Assembly: GCF_964355755.1 (NCBI RefSeq)
Contig: NC_092672.1
Coordinates: 11,964,501 to 12,028,500 of the forward strand
Length of the DNA: 64,000 nucleotides
Reading direction: 5' to 3'
Source: Antedon mediterranea
Lineage: Eukaryota; Echinodermata; Crinoidea; Comatulida; Antedonidae
Under the pieces are notes generated by a model that worked only from the letters and a program-made list of their open reading frames with translations, had not been told where the DNA came from and did not search any database. Positions 1 to 11,870 of the stretch are shown here, piece by piece (positions within the stretch are counted from its first letter, which is position 1; the number at the start of each line of letters is the position of its first letter). The position numbers were made by a program, and so were the translations under genes.

Positions 1-2300
1 GAAATGATGACATAATCCGTGTCTTCGTATTATTTCAGCAACTGGGGCAACATAGATGGAAAACAGCTGTGGTCCAAGCACCGACCCTTGTGGGAGGCCA
101 CATAATAGAGGAAGGTCATCTGATGAAACATCACCAATGCAGACGGCCTGGGTTCTGTTCCTTAGATATGATGTGAACAAAGACAATGCTTGATCTCTTA
201 CCCCAATATCATGTGACAATCTATGAAGAAGCAGTGAGTGATCTACTGTGTCAAAAGCAGCCGATAAGTCTAGTAAAACTAGAATAACAAGTTCTTGATT
301 ATCTATTGATGTCAAAACGTCATTCTGAACACGTAGAAGCGCTGTCTCCACACTGTGGTTAGCTTTGTATGCTGATTGGTAAGTTTCATGGAGGTTGTGA
401 TTTGACATATGCTTAGAGAGTCTAACTGCAACAACGCGCTCAATAAGCTTCGAAACAAAGGATAAATTTGACACCGGTCTATAATTTTTAAGAACTTCTG
501 GGTTGAGGCCAGTCTTCTTCAGCAAAGGCCGTACATGCGATTTCTTTAAATTCTGCGGTACTGTGGATGTGATAAGTGAAAGATTAACTAATTTCATTAG
601 CACTGGAACTATTACAGGAGCACAATCCCTTAAAAGCCAAGTTGGAATAGGATCTAGCTCACAAGACTTTATCGGGGATGCCTTGATCAATTTCTCGATC
701 TCCTCATCTGTGGTTGGTTCAAGAATAGACCGTTGACAGCTTAAAGGAGCCCTTGTACTAAATGTATGCGCATCTTGGAGAACAGATTGAGGAAATCCTG
801 ATCGAATTTTAGTGATTTTTTCATTAAAAAACTCTGAAAAACGTTCAGCAAGAATACTGATTGATTTACAGGTAGGTAAGGGTGTCTTATTTCCTCTATG
901 CAGTAACGTGTTTACAATTTTGAATAATTGCTTCTGGTCGCCTACAGCATTATTTACTAGAGCTGAGTGATATTCCAACTTTGCAGTATGAATATGTGAT
1001 GATACACATTGGCGTTGATGTGTGTAAGCATGCCAATCAGTTTCGAGACCTCTCTTACGCCATTTCCTCTCCAGCTGCCTTCTTACTTTTTTCTGTTTTC
1101 GTATTTCATCAGTATACCATGGAGTTTGCGGTCGAATAGTCACCAGACGTGACTTAGTTGGAGCAAGTTTATCTATGATTGAACGCAATGTAGAGTTGTA
1201 AATACATATAGCATCATCAATGTCACATGGAAGAGATACAGTCAGTGTTAGTGGTAGTAACTCGCTGACAACAGAGTCAGCACAGAGATTCTTGTAGTTA
1301 CGACTAGAAACTATTTTCTGAGTTGGCGGCGGTTTATTTAACTGTAACTTACAATGTACGGCTGAGTGGTCAGATATACGTGGGATGCCCACATTGACAT
1401 CAGTTAGAAAAGTGCCAGTTGATTTGGTAATAAGCAGGTCAAGAGTATGACCTGCCTCATGGGTTGGTTGCTTAACATGTTGATTAAGATCATAAACTTT
1501 AAGAAGGCTCATAAACTGCATAACCTCCCTATTCTCGGATTTGTCAAGGTGAAAGTTGAAATCCCCGGCAATGAGCAAGTCGGAATGTACTAATGCAATG
1601 GTATCAAGCATGTTAGAGAACTCATTGAAGAAATGTGAGACGGTGAAACCATTTTTCTTGCTAGGAGGAGGACGATAGATAACTATAATTTGCAGTGTTC
1701 GAATTCCGTTACTAAATTGAATTCCCAACGATTCAAAAGTACTACAGTCAGGTAAGTCCAGAGAGCGTGTTTTTAGACCAGCTTTGTACATGAAGGCGAC
1801 TCCCCCATGACGACCATGTTCTAGGAACATGGTTAAACATGTAACCATCTGGAGTTATGCAGCCAGCAGAAATTGAGTCATCATCACGCAACCATGTCTC
1901 AGTTAGCGCAAAAATGTCCAAATCGTTATCTATAATGTGCTCAAATATTGAAGTGGATTTTCCGGTTTGATTCGGATCACAAATTGATCTTGCATTAAGT
2001 AAGCAAAAAGAAATTCTGGTTTGTGCACTGCTTGGATTTGGGATGTATTCTTGAAAAAACGATATATTTTGCTTTCTCCGCTTTGATGCGCCGCCACGGC
2101 ATCTCCGTCTCGTTCGTTTTTTATTGTTAAGTCCAAGCCTACATATGTAACTCCAAGTAGATGAATCCAATCGGATAGATTTCAAACAGCAGCTAGATAT
2201 GCTGTATAAAACTTTTGATGTGTAGTTGTACATTGAACCAAATAAATAAATAAATGATGAAGAGTACACATTCCTAGCTAGGCTAAAGAATGTCAGCACA
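1..2300 (-). mobile_element. CR1/L2-type non-LTR retrotransposon, cut by the window's left edge
   Basis: Read on the minus strand, this encodes an apurinic-like endonuclease followed by reverse transcriptase. Near 2030-1830 are LLNARSI and LTETWL, the start of the endonuclease. At about 1560-1540 is AGDFNFHLD and near 1375 is ISDHSAV, the later endonuclease motifs. The RT part shows NYRPVSNLS (about 490-465), LLDLSAAFDTVDHSLLL (about 285-230) and GLPQGSVLGP (about 100-70). The YxDD box would lie beyond the left edge. These motifs fit the CR1/L2/Rex1 group. The reading frame shifts once, near 1815-1835 (after GYMFNHVPR the match resumes one frame over), so this copy is probably dead. The 5' end is near 2300; 2300-2420 may be its 5' UTR. 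Confidence 0.9.
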
Positions 2301-5300
2301 TATCAGCACAAACAACAACAAAGCAGATAGGCACACAACAGCCTACACAGCCTATGCTACAGAACAATAACAGCTAAGACAATGGTAGCTTAGGTAAGCT
2401 AAAAACAGCCTAACACACAGTTCAGGTACAAAATCTCTGATTAATTATTATACTGTTCATGTAAGTCACTAAGATGATACAATATATAAATAACTTTATA
2501 TACTGGTGAAATAAGTGTAATAAGCGTATAAATGCGATCAACACTGTGCTGCCAGAAGCGCTCAGTGTGGCATTCAATGATCGGTTATTTGATAAAAATG
2601 TTATATTTGTGAAAGTACCTTCTCGAATTCATTAAGTGTCAAGACAAGAAATCGGTTAGAACCATGTTGCAATAAGTAGAATTCGTTTCTTCTTCGACTT
2701 AATTTAATTCAATATTTGGATTCAATTCTCTCGATATGTCATTCCCGGAGTGACAATTCTATTTTACTACATATCAACATCGTGCCTGTATCTGCCATTC
2801 CATGTTGACGATATGTATCTAGCTTACAACATTTATTTTCATAGTTGTGAGTACATCTGTGGGCACTTATAAAAGTTATTTTTAATTTCGTAAACATTTC
2901 AAAACATTTAGGGCAGCCTAAGAATTGGGCGATTATGTAATATACCCCAGTTTTTAATATGTTGCTAATCTATAGTAGATAATAATATGTTATGTTAACT
3001 GTTTATTGTAATTCATCATTATATTTTCAAAACAGTAATTATAAATCACAAATTTAAAATTGTCGGTAACTAAATTATATAACATATCATTTACAATCAA
3101 TTGTATTTGTTTTTAGAAACAATTTAAACATTATAATTTAACTCTAAACTATAACGAATATCCTGTGAGATAATTTAAAGTTCATCTACTGTAAAATTAA
3201 ATATATTGTGATTTATTTATCATTATAAAATTGTTTATAAAATATATTGATTTAGTGTTTTGAGAAATGTTTTCGTCTAACAAATCTGTAAAAATTACAC
3301 GGTCCGCTAAGAGACATTTAAGGCTTACCAATCTATAATAGAAAATTTAATTTTTGTTTTACTGTCCGTTATCTGTTTATGAGAAGTTTCACCAATTAGG
3401 CCTACTTGTCTACTAAGTAATACATTGTTTTGCTCTATATTGAATTTAGTAGGCCTATAACATTATGTTCAAAACAGGTGGAATTTCACTTTTTATATAT
3501 TTTATAAACATTTAAATTACGTTTATTCATTCTTTCAAAACGTAATATATAATGTATTGATGTGTTCGTCGTCTACGCATCCTGTCTTTATCTGCTTACA
3601 AAGGAATGCAAAATGGCTAGCGTATTCCTAATTTAGGTCAACATTAGGACTTGTTATCGTACATAATAGAGTGTGTAATCTTACAGTAATCTCTAATGAT
3701 TATATGTTTACGGTAATACAGTATTTCAATAAAATAAATACTTACAATTCATCTTATAAGTAAATGATTATTCCTTATTTCAAATCCTTTATTTCTCCAT
3801 AAGTTGCCGTGTATGTGTACGACTTGCACAATATCAACAACATTGTTTGTGACTAGATTGGTACAGAGAATACCGAGTATATTTTTTCGCTCAAAAACAT
3901 AAAAGCGACTGGAAATGGCATGCTGAATAAACACAACAGGTAGTAGATCTGAATAACAATAATTCCATAATAGGGGTCGAATAACAATATTAGGTACCGA
4001 ACTATATTGTACTCAATGTATTGTTGATATTAAAAAGAAGTTTATCGAAGCAGAAAGAGGTAGGTCTACTATGAGACGAATAGCTAGCATTCCATTAGAG
4101 CAGCCTTTGATTTTTAATTCTTACTCAATTTCCTGATAGAGAGTACGTTATTATTAGCATTGGTAATAGAGTGCTTGGTTCATTTATTTTAATGGAGAAA
4201 ATGATGCAAAGGTAACATTTAAAACAAGTTTGATAATATTATGAGTAGGCCTGATTTAAAGAACATTTAGAATAATCATAATATATTGCTACTTTAAAGT
4301 GGAGATAACTCAGTGTCAACAATCTAAGTTTTTTTCTATAAAATATTGAATATGAATAATAATAATAATAATTATGAAATCAATTTAATCTCTGTTTTCA
4401 GTAAAAAGAACTTTGTGAATAAGAAAATTTTGAAAGAGAAATATTATGTTTGAGAAAAATAATTTAATAAAAAATTAGAATGTACATAAAAATAAGAAAC
4501 CAAGCATAAAGTACGACCATGGTTAATAAAACACTTTTTTAAATGAATCAGTAATAGTCACCTTGTTAACTAAGGTAACCTAGGCCTATATGTATCCAAT
4601 TATGTACACATGTACCTCTCATTTAATTTACATTTAAAAGAGAAAAACATTTTTTACTAACATTTGATCTTGATCTGAAGTACAAGTACTAGTCTAGTAA
4701 CAAAATGTGTACATGACCTTTAAACTCTAGCTGTTCTTTATGCCCTAAAACACTCAATTACATATGGGTCGTAACTGCATTGCATTACCATTCGCACTTT
4801 ATAGAAACGTAACAGATCAGAGATCAGCTAACAGGTTTTTGTTCCAATACAAAAGGCAGCAAAACAAATAATATAGGTGAAATCTCAATGAATCGAAACA
4901 CACTATTACTGTGGAATATATTAATTTCAACTCAATGGGTTTAACAAATGACTAAGCTTATTTTGTAAAGACCAAACATATACAGGAAAAGAAACACAAC
5001 TGTTTTTTATAGGTATATTGTTAAATAAGCACCATTAAATTAAATGTTTGATACATTTTCTAAGAACATCTATGAAGAACAAAACAATTACTGTGTGTTG
5101 GGCGTTAACGTATTATAATCGATTATCATACGTTTTATGTGTCAAGTGGTTAAAATAAGAAATTGACATTTAGTTTAGGTTCAAGTTTAATTTTAATTTT
5201 CAAGTAAAAAGCAATTGTTCTTCAAAATGATTCTTCATTTGTGTGAAAAACATACCATATATTTTAAATATAATATAATAATAAATAGATATGTGTATAT

Positions 5301-7353
5301 TTATTGAACATAATTTCCAGACAAATTTTAGTTAGGCCTACATTGTTTTAAAAATGCTAACGTAATGAATAGTTAGCCATAAACCTAATAGGTGTGAGTT
5401 ATGGTAAAGTTAATCAATTGCAACAACTGTACACTGTAGTCACGAGTCAGAGAAAAGATGTTAGATGGAAATGGTCCGTTAAATGGTTAAAGTTATTCTG
5501 CTATACAATGTATACATGTAGGAAGTTATTCTGCTCTACAATGTATACATGTAGGAATTTACTATAGTATTCATATGTTTCATTTTTAAAACGTGTGTTG
5601 CACTACAATTTCTTCTATAACCAGTAGACACAGATGCAGTGGAAGACAAAAACAATTATGAACCACTCAAACCAAAGAAGCAAAAACAAATAATTAACAG
5701 AACAAGCCTGGAAATACACCAGATTAATAGACATACTTAATTAGTTACTCCATTTAACATAATTTAGTGTTCACATATTAAATCCCTATTTCAACCAACA
5801 TTGCTATGATAAATAGTGTATAGCATATAACGTAATATATCAGTGTACACTGTTACTATAATAAACACACTATTTGCAGCCGTGACATTACCAGAAGGCA
5901 CTGATGCCTTATTACAAATAATAAGCCCACATGCAATACGTCAATCCTCTTCGTAACGATAATTTTGATTAATTCAAAACTTTAATACAATTTATCAAAT
6001 TATTAATTAATAATAATTTGTTTTCTCTTTTTTATATTAAACAATTCCTAAACATTCGAAGCACATGATTAAAACTATATTCTAATGGTTTATAATTATT
6101 TAATTCTACTGTTTTAACTGGTTTATATACAGTGTATTTTATAATCTGATTTGAGTTGGCTAATGGATTTATAAAGGTTGCTATAATTTAAATTCGAATG
6201 CTAACATTTTTATCATTCTTGTAACAATCAAACTATATGTTTCAGCCTATTATTAAATGTACTACGTAAAATTGTATGTACAGAATCAAGTGGAATGTTA
6301 GTTATGGATATTGGTTACCGTCAGTATACAGCATAATAGTATGATCTGTGGGTACAATCAACCTTACTAAGATGTTTCATGTTAAAAATAAAAGCCTTAA
6401 GTAATTGAAATTGGGTAAAAAAGTAACATAATACTATTATTTTGCACACTAACACTTACATTAGTCTTCGGTTATAACCCGTTATCGATTGTTTGTCGCC
6501 TCAAATAGTATCGTGTGTTACATTTTGTGTTTTACTTACTGTTGAATATTGTTAACATTAACATTATTAGGCCTATCATCGACCACCTTTTCTTAGTTTA
6601 TTTTTTTAACATAGCATCGATATATGTCCGATAAATAATATGTTTAAATATGTTTAAATATTAACAATTGTGATGTTAATTATAAATTCGTATTATAATA
6701 AGTATTACAAATTCATAATATTATAACAATGACATTTCGATGCATATCAATGGCAATAATGGACATAATGATGTTTTGTTTATTAAATAAATAAAATAAA
6801 AACATTATTAACAAATTCAGAGGTAAAATTGTATAACAAAAACATAAAATAATTGTTGTGTGTATCACCTATTGTTTATAGAAGATGTATTTTAAAACAA
6901 ACATTACACTTAAAATAATATAAGATACACCTAAACGTAAAAATAATGTTATGTTTGTTATTAAAATGATACACCAAGGTGACAAGAATGAGGACAAAGA
7001 GAGCTCGATCATCATGTGCATTCTTCTTTTTAAAATTACGGTCTGTTAACAATTTTGAATTACATTTCAAAGAAGATTCAATTCAACTCATACATCTTGT
7101 ACCATTGATTCATTAGTGTACGTACTGTCAGTAAGGCTGAGCTGTAATTAATTTCAGTCGCCATTGTTAAACCTTCTCATCATCTTTGTTTTTCATTTCA
7201 AGCACAAGATGGCGCACTACGACTAATTAGAGTCGTTATAATAAATAGGCGTGGCTTACTTATCCCTCTACGTTCAAATATCTTCTGAACGATTCAGCCC
7301 GCAAGAGGACTCTATATAAATTTGATATACCATTATGTATTTCATTCAATATG
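2301..7353. other. AT-rich intergenic region without a supported gene
   Basis: Six-frame reading shows only short chance ORFs without recognisable motifs. Contents are low-complexity AT sequence, a dispersed repeat at about 2998-3620, and a 33-bp direct duplication at about 5492-5557 containing TACAATGTATACATGTAGGA. No tRNA or conserved coding block was seen. Confidence 0.6.
2998..3620. repeat. Dispersed AT-rich repeat, copy 1
   Basis: This stretch aligns by eye with 36631-36673 plus 37630 to about 37990. Shared blocks include CTGTTTATTGTA, ATAAATTTAAAATTGTC-like sequence, TCTACTGTAAAATTRAATAT and GTTTTGAGAAATGTT. The second copy is interrupted by a LINE fragment. No coding capacity; its class is unknown. 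Confidence 0.6.
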
Positions 7354-8462
7354 TATTTTTTTGGGGTGTCACGAAAGCTCAGACCACGAAAGCTCAGACC
7401 CCTTAAGACCTAAGATCACGAAAGCTAAGACCCAACACCTAAGATTACAAATACTAAGATATACTACAGCTTAAAAACAATACTTGTTTATCCATACATA
7501 ATTTTAAACACAGTAGGTTTCATTTATTACCATAAATATAATTTAATACTACCGCAAAACATAGATAAACTCACATTATTTTCGCCCGTTGAGTAAATGT
7601 ATATTTTTTCTTTACAACAAACAAACTTGACGGGTTGTTTGTTGGTATATATTTACTCCATTGTGTTGCTTCAGAGGATGTTTTTCTTACGCACCTGCCT
7701 TTCTTGTATTTTGACTCCAAATTTGTTGACTAACTTTATCCTGAACACCACACTTTAAAATTAGGACTTATAAGTACTTTCAGAAGGAGAAACACATAAT
7801 AACATATAAATAAATACTTTAAATTGATGATTTTACAGATGTGTTTCTTTGTATACTGTAATGACAATGTAACTCCTCCTCGAGCTCCCCATGCTCAATG
7901 TTTTTGTTTCTATGGAGCGCCAAAAAAGCAACAATAATAGTACAAGTATAAAAACAGAAAGAAAACGAAACAAAAAAACTTATCATGATTTTTAAATTAA
8001 AATTTATTTGCCAGTATTTATTTCTTCGTACTTGCATGATTATACTATTATCATTACAATTTTAATTTTACATTGTTCCATCCACACTGTAGATGGACTC
8101 CGCAGAGTTTTCAGCCCTCTATATAATTTTTGCTCTTTTGACGTTCCATAGAAACAAAAACATTGAACATGGCCCATGGGGTAGGCCTACTGTACTGTAG
8201 GCTAGTCATTTTGTGTGCGAGAAAAACGTCTGTAAAATCATCAATTTAAAAATGTGTTTGTTACTTTTTATGTGATTCTTTTTCATGAAAGTGCCAATTC
8301 TAAGGTGTGGTATTCAGAATAAATGTTGGGAGTTAAAATACAAGGCAGGTGCGAAAGATAAATATTTGTAATCTTAGGTGTTGGGTCTTAGCTTTCGTGA
8401 TCTTAGGTCTTAAGGGGTCTGAGCTTTCGTGGTCTGAGCTTTCGTGACACCCTATTTTTTTG
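7354..8462. mobile_element. Foldback (long inverted repeat) non-autonomous DNA transposon with 10-bp target duplication
   Basis: The element proper is 7364-8452. Its ends are perfect inverted repeats beginning GGGTGTCACGAAAGCTCAGA, continuing with a second copy of the CACGAAAGCT motif and ACCTAAGATTAC. The flanks carry a matching duplication TATTTTTTTG at 7354-7363 and 8453-8462. Inverted similarity continues inward: GATTTTACAG near 7830 against CTGTAAAATC near 8230, and TTTTTGTTTCTATGGA near 7900 against TCCATAGAAACAAAAA near 8145. Almost the whole element is therefore one palindrome around about 8050. No transposase is encoded. A 9-10-bp duplication is typical of Mutator-like elements, but the superfamily is an inference. 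Confidence 0.88.
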
Positions 8463-9589
8463 TCGCATAGCGTCTTTTTGTCGAATTTTTTAAACCGTTT
8501 GATTTTCTTTAAACGGATATTATTGCACCATATTCAATAAGCTGGTGATAGCGTCGACAAAGAGGTTAAGCAAACAAAGTGAAAGTAAATAATACAGTAT
8601 AATACATACACATACATTTTTACATTGTATTTATTACTGCAAGTTCCATTTTAAATAAGATTTCAGAAATAATCGGTAAATGAAATATCTTACTATTATG
8701 TTATGTGATATAATAATATGTACACTTTAATAAATAATACAAATAATTGATTAGAATGATAACTAAAAGAAAACAGTTAGTCTCAATTCGAATTATTAAA
8801 TAATCAATAAGTGTGAAACCGAACCTGTTATAAGTTCAATCAGTTCATTGCTAAATAAGCAAAACCAATTTATATCGTTACCCATTCCATGTTTGAATCA
8901 ATTATTGTGACCGCTATTATTTGCATATAGTATATTGACGATTTTTAAATTATCAAATAATGACATCACATGTTATGTGGCAGATTTATTTTCAAATCTA
9001 ACATTATGCACATTGAATTTCTATAAGATAATTTTAGAACTGTAGATAATGTATGTTTTGTACTGGTGGTACTGAGCTATTATTGTTTTTTTTTATTTTC
9101 TTTTTATCATGTATATAAATATATTGTATAATCCGGGTTGTAAAATGAAAACAAACAAATGAAAATGTGTGAACTATTTTAAAACGGGATAGATGATAAT
9201 GATGATCTTTTAAAGTGTATAGCAAAATATAAGAAAATTAATGAAAAAAGGAATAATACAGAATTCATATATCTAAAAATGTTACTTATGAACTGTTACG
9301 ACATTTACAAGTTAAATAATACGATTTTATGTAATATGAAATAATATGAATGTGAATAAAAGTGGTGTTTGCGCCACAAAAGAGACAAAAAAAATGTATG
9401 TTTTGTCATTAAAAACAAACATTTTATTTTACACAATAAGAAAGTGATGCACTGTTGTCTAAATCTTCATTAAAAAAAAGAAATATAATTTATAAATAAG
9501 CTAGCCTCAGTTGCTTGTTAATGTTCGTGCTTCAGACAATTAATAACTATACTAGATATTATTATAAAGTGAGGTGTTTTAATTAATAA

Positions 9590-9741
9590 GAAAATGAAAA
9601 TGGTATCAGACTTCATTTAATTAAGAAAATGAAATTGGTATCGGACTTCTTTTAACTAAGAAAATGATATAGTATCAGACTTATTTTAACTAAGAAGAAA
9701 ATGAAAATGAAATGGTATCAGAGACCTCTTCTAATTAAGAT
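9590..9741. repeat. Degenerate tandem repeat, about 4 copies of a 35-45-bp unit
   Basis: Four successive units share AAGAAAATG, GGTATC and GACTTC/GACTTATTTTAA. They vary in length through small AAAATG insertions. Non-coding. Confidence 0.8.
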
Positions 9742-9854
9742 TTTTTATATACATTATTAGTTAGGCCTATACGCATTCTTAAAAATTGCTTTTCCGCTGA
9801 CATACAGTACACGAATTGTAGATACCATACCGATACTACTCCGTATGTCTGTAT

Positions 9855-9992
9855 CTCATTAAACTTGGCCACAATTGGATGAATACTAAGTTTAATATTA
9901 AAGGGAATAGCGTTTCTTAATAATGTCATCAAACTTGGCTAAAATTGAATGAATACCAAGTGCAATATTAAAGAGAATAGTGTTTCTTAATA
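9855..9992. repeat. Two tandem copies of a unit of about 68 bp
   Basis: The block CATYAAACTTGGCYAMAATT followed by GATGAATAC and GTTTCTTAATAAT occurs twice head to tail, with about 10% divergence. Non-coding. Confidence 0.8.
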
Positions 9993-10490
9993 ATTTCCAC
10001 ATAAAAACAACAGTATTCATCTGAATCTCGCCTAACTTACCACAATTATCAATGATTTATAGGTACTTTCAAATGGAAGGACAAAACTGCTACTAACTGT
10101 GTAGAGAAAAACCTTTTCTTTTAGTTGGATATTTTTATGTAAGAAAATAATACTGTAGGCGGGAGTATACACTCTCGGAGTACCCTCTAGTTTGCTTTAC
10201 AAACAGCCCCGAAATGTTAGTCGAAAGTTATCGAATAATATTTCCTTGCCTTTTATAACTGATCTTTTTATTTGGCGAATTTAAATCAATTAATATAACA
10301 TTTACTGGCTTCAAAGCTCTGTCTACATTATTAAACTTTAAAACAAATTTGATGTACCCATATATGGACGTGATGATGTCTGGGCATATCACACCTTTTT
10401 TTGCTCAAAATACTTTGAGCTTTATATTGTTTACCCAAACACTTGATTGATTTACCGACATTGAGTTTGGTAATATACTCGGCATCAATT

Positions 10491-11870
10491 CTAAGCATTA
10501 TATTCTAACTTTTCAGCAGGAACAGTCAAGTTATTCTCCTTTAAAAATGCAATAAATGATTGCAAGTTATCCTCCCTTAGAATCCCCCTTTGTTCAAGAT
10601 CTAATATCACAGTCCATTGGTTGTTACTTTGTTTTTTTAGAACACTTTTCAAACGGATGAGATCTCTTGTATTTTCTTTCGAAAGTGCGTCACCAAACTG
10701 AATTAGGTGTTGTCGATATGTTGAGAAGGAGGTGATACACTGGTTGGTTTTATCAAATTTCTCCTTTAACAGTTTGTTGACCTCCAGAACACCATTGGTA
10801 CCAGTGACATTAATTGCGTCAACAAGAACTTTAACGTTTGTACTGGTAAGATGGCCAGATCGTTTCAATAGGTTGAAGAAATGTATGCAGTCAGCATCCT
10901 GCAAATCATTGTAAGGTGTTATCAGATCTTTGCATAACACCTTCAGTTTATCAATTGAGCCATGTTCATCATACCAGCTTGATATGTTTACCACGATTTT
11001 TTCAAACTCTTCGGATGATCCTGTAAAAAAGAAAACCGAAAACAATTACATTCAGATTTTCAAGTTAGAAATTGTAATAATCATATTGCGCAATATGATG
11101 AATACTATCAATTGAATACACGCATTATTTGGTACACAGTGTATATCGTTGAACACCATGGACATAAACACATTCAATTCACTAGTATCATTCCTATTGT
11201 GGTGCGTTGGTATATTAGTTACCTGGATAAATTGGTGATGGCTCCACACTACTTCTGCCTGGAAATGAAATGATAATAAATGATGTTATATTTTAATTTT
11301 AATTCTTCAAAAGCTGTGTAGATATACTTATTATCATTACATAGATATTCACGTACATTTGTCACTGAAATATATCATTGTTATTTATTTGTAGGTTAAA
11401 TATGTATATAAGTAATATAGTTAGTTGTCATAAAATACATATTTATTTTGTCATTAAACACAATATTGATGAATGTGTAATCCCACCTTCCAAAAATAAA
11501 CGCTTTAAGCGATCAGTTTTCATCGACTTCTCACCACATGGAACAGTGCTGTTGTCTTCTTTTAAACACTCTTCCAGATCGTGTAAATGAATGTGCTCTG
11601 GATAACAGGCGATACACAACACACGTAGGTTGTAACCGATTCCTTCATTAGTTTTCAGCACAGCCTTTAGTTGAAGCTGTAAATAGCTTAGTATCTAAAA
11701 CAAAAAATACATAATCAATAAGTTTGAATGAAACGTTTCTTATAACTGCATTCAGATAAGCTATTACATTACAATATTAGAATCTTTACCTCAATGCATA
11801 AGCTCGGTTTTAGTTCAAATATTTCCTCTGTGTTATTTTCGTCAACTTTACTTCGACGGGATATTTCAAG
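10491..11870 (-). CDS. Gene A C-terminal exons: Cys/His region and tandem death-effector-like domains
   Basis: Exons 11790-11870 and 11487-11694 encode a conserved segment with CIACYPEHIHLHDLEECL. Exon 11223-11258 is a 36-nt linker. The terminal exon 10491-11020 encodes about 175 residues with two helical repeats. The first runs LKVLCKDLITPYNDL to about NKLLKEKF. The second starts YRQHLIQFGDAL and ends LTVPAEKLEYNA before TAG. Spacing of leucines, the LLKRSGHLTSTN block and the closing (A)xxL pattern resemble death-effector domains, which recruit caspases or adaptors through like-like contact. Similarity is structural in style rather than strong, so death or CARD folds remain possible. Confidence 0.72.

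Larger units (their letters stand above)
8463..10490. other. Intergenic region downstream of gene A
   Basis: No supported gene. It contains two local tandem repeats, listed separately. A minus-strand AATAAA at about 10267-10272, some 220 bases past the gene A stop, is a candidate polyadenylation signal. Confidence 0.5.

Noticed and set aside
10732-11115. Plus-strand ORFs opposite the last exon of gene A
   Set aside because: They are shadows of the minus-strand coding exon and carry no motif.
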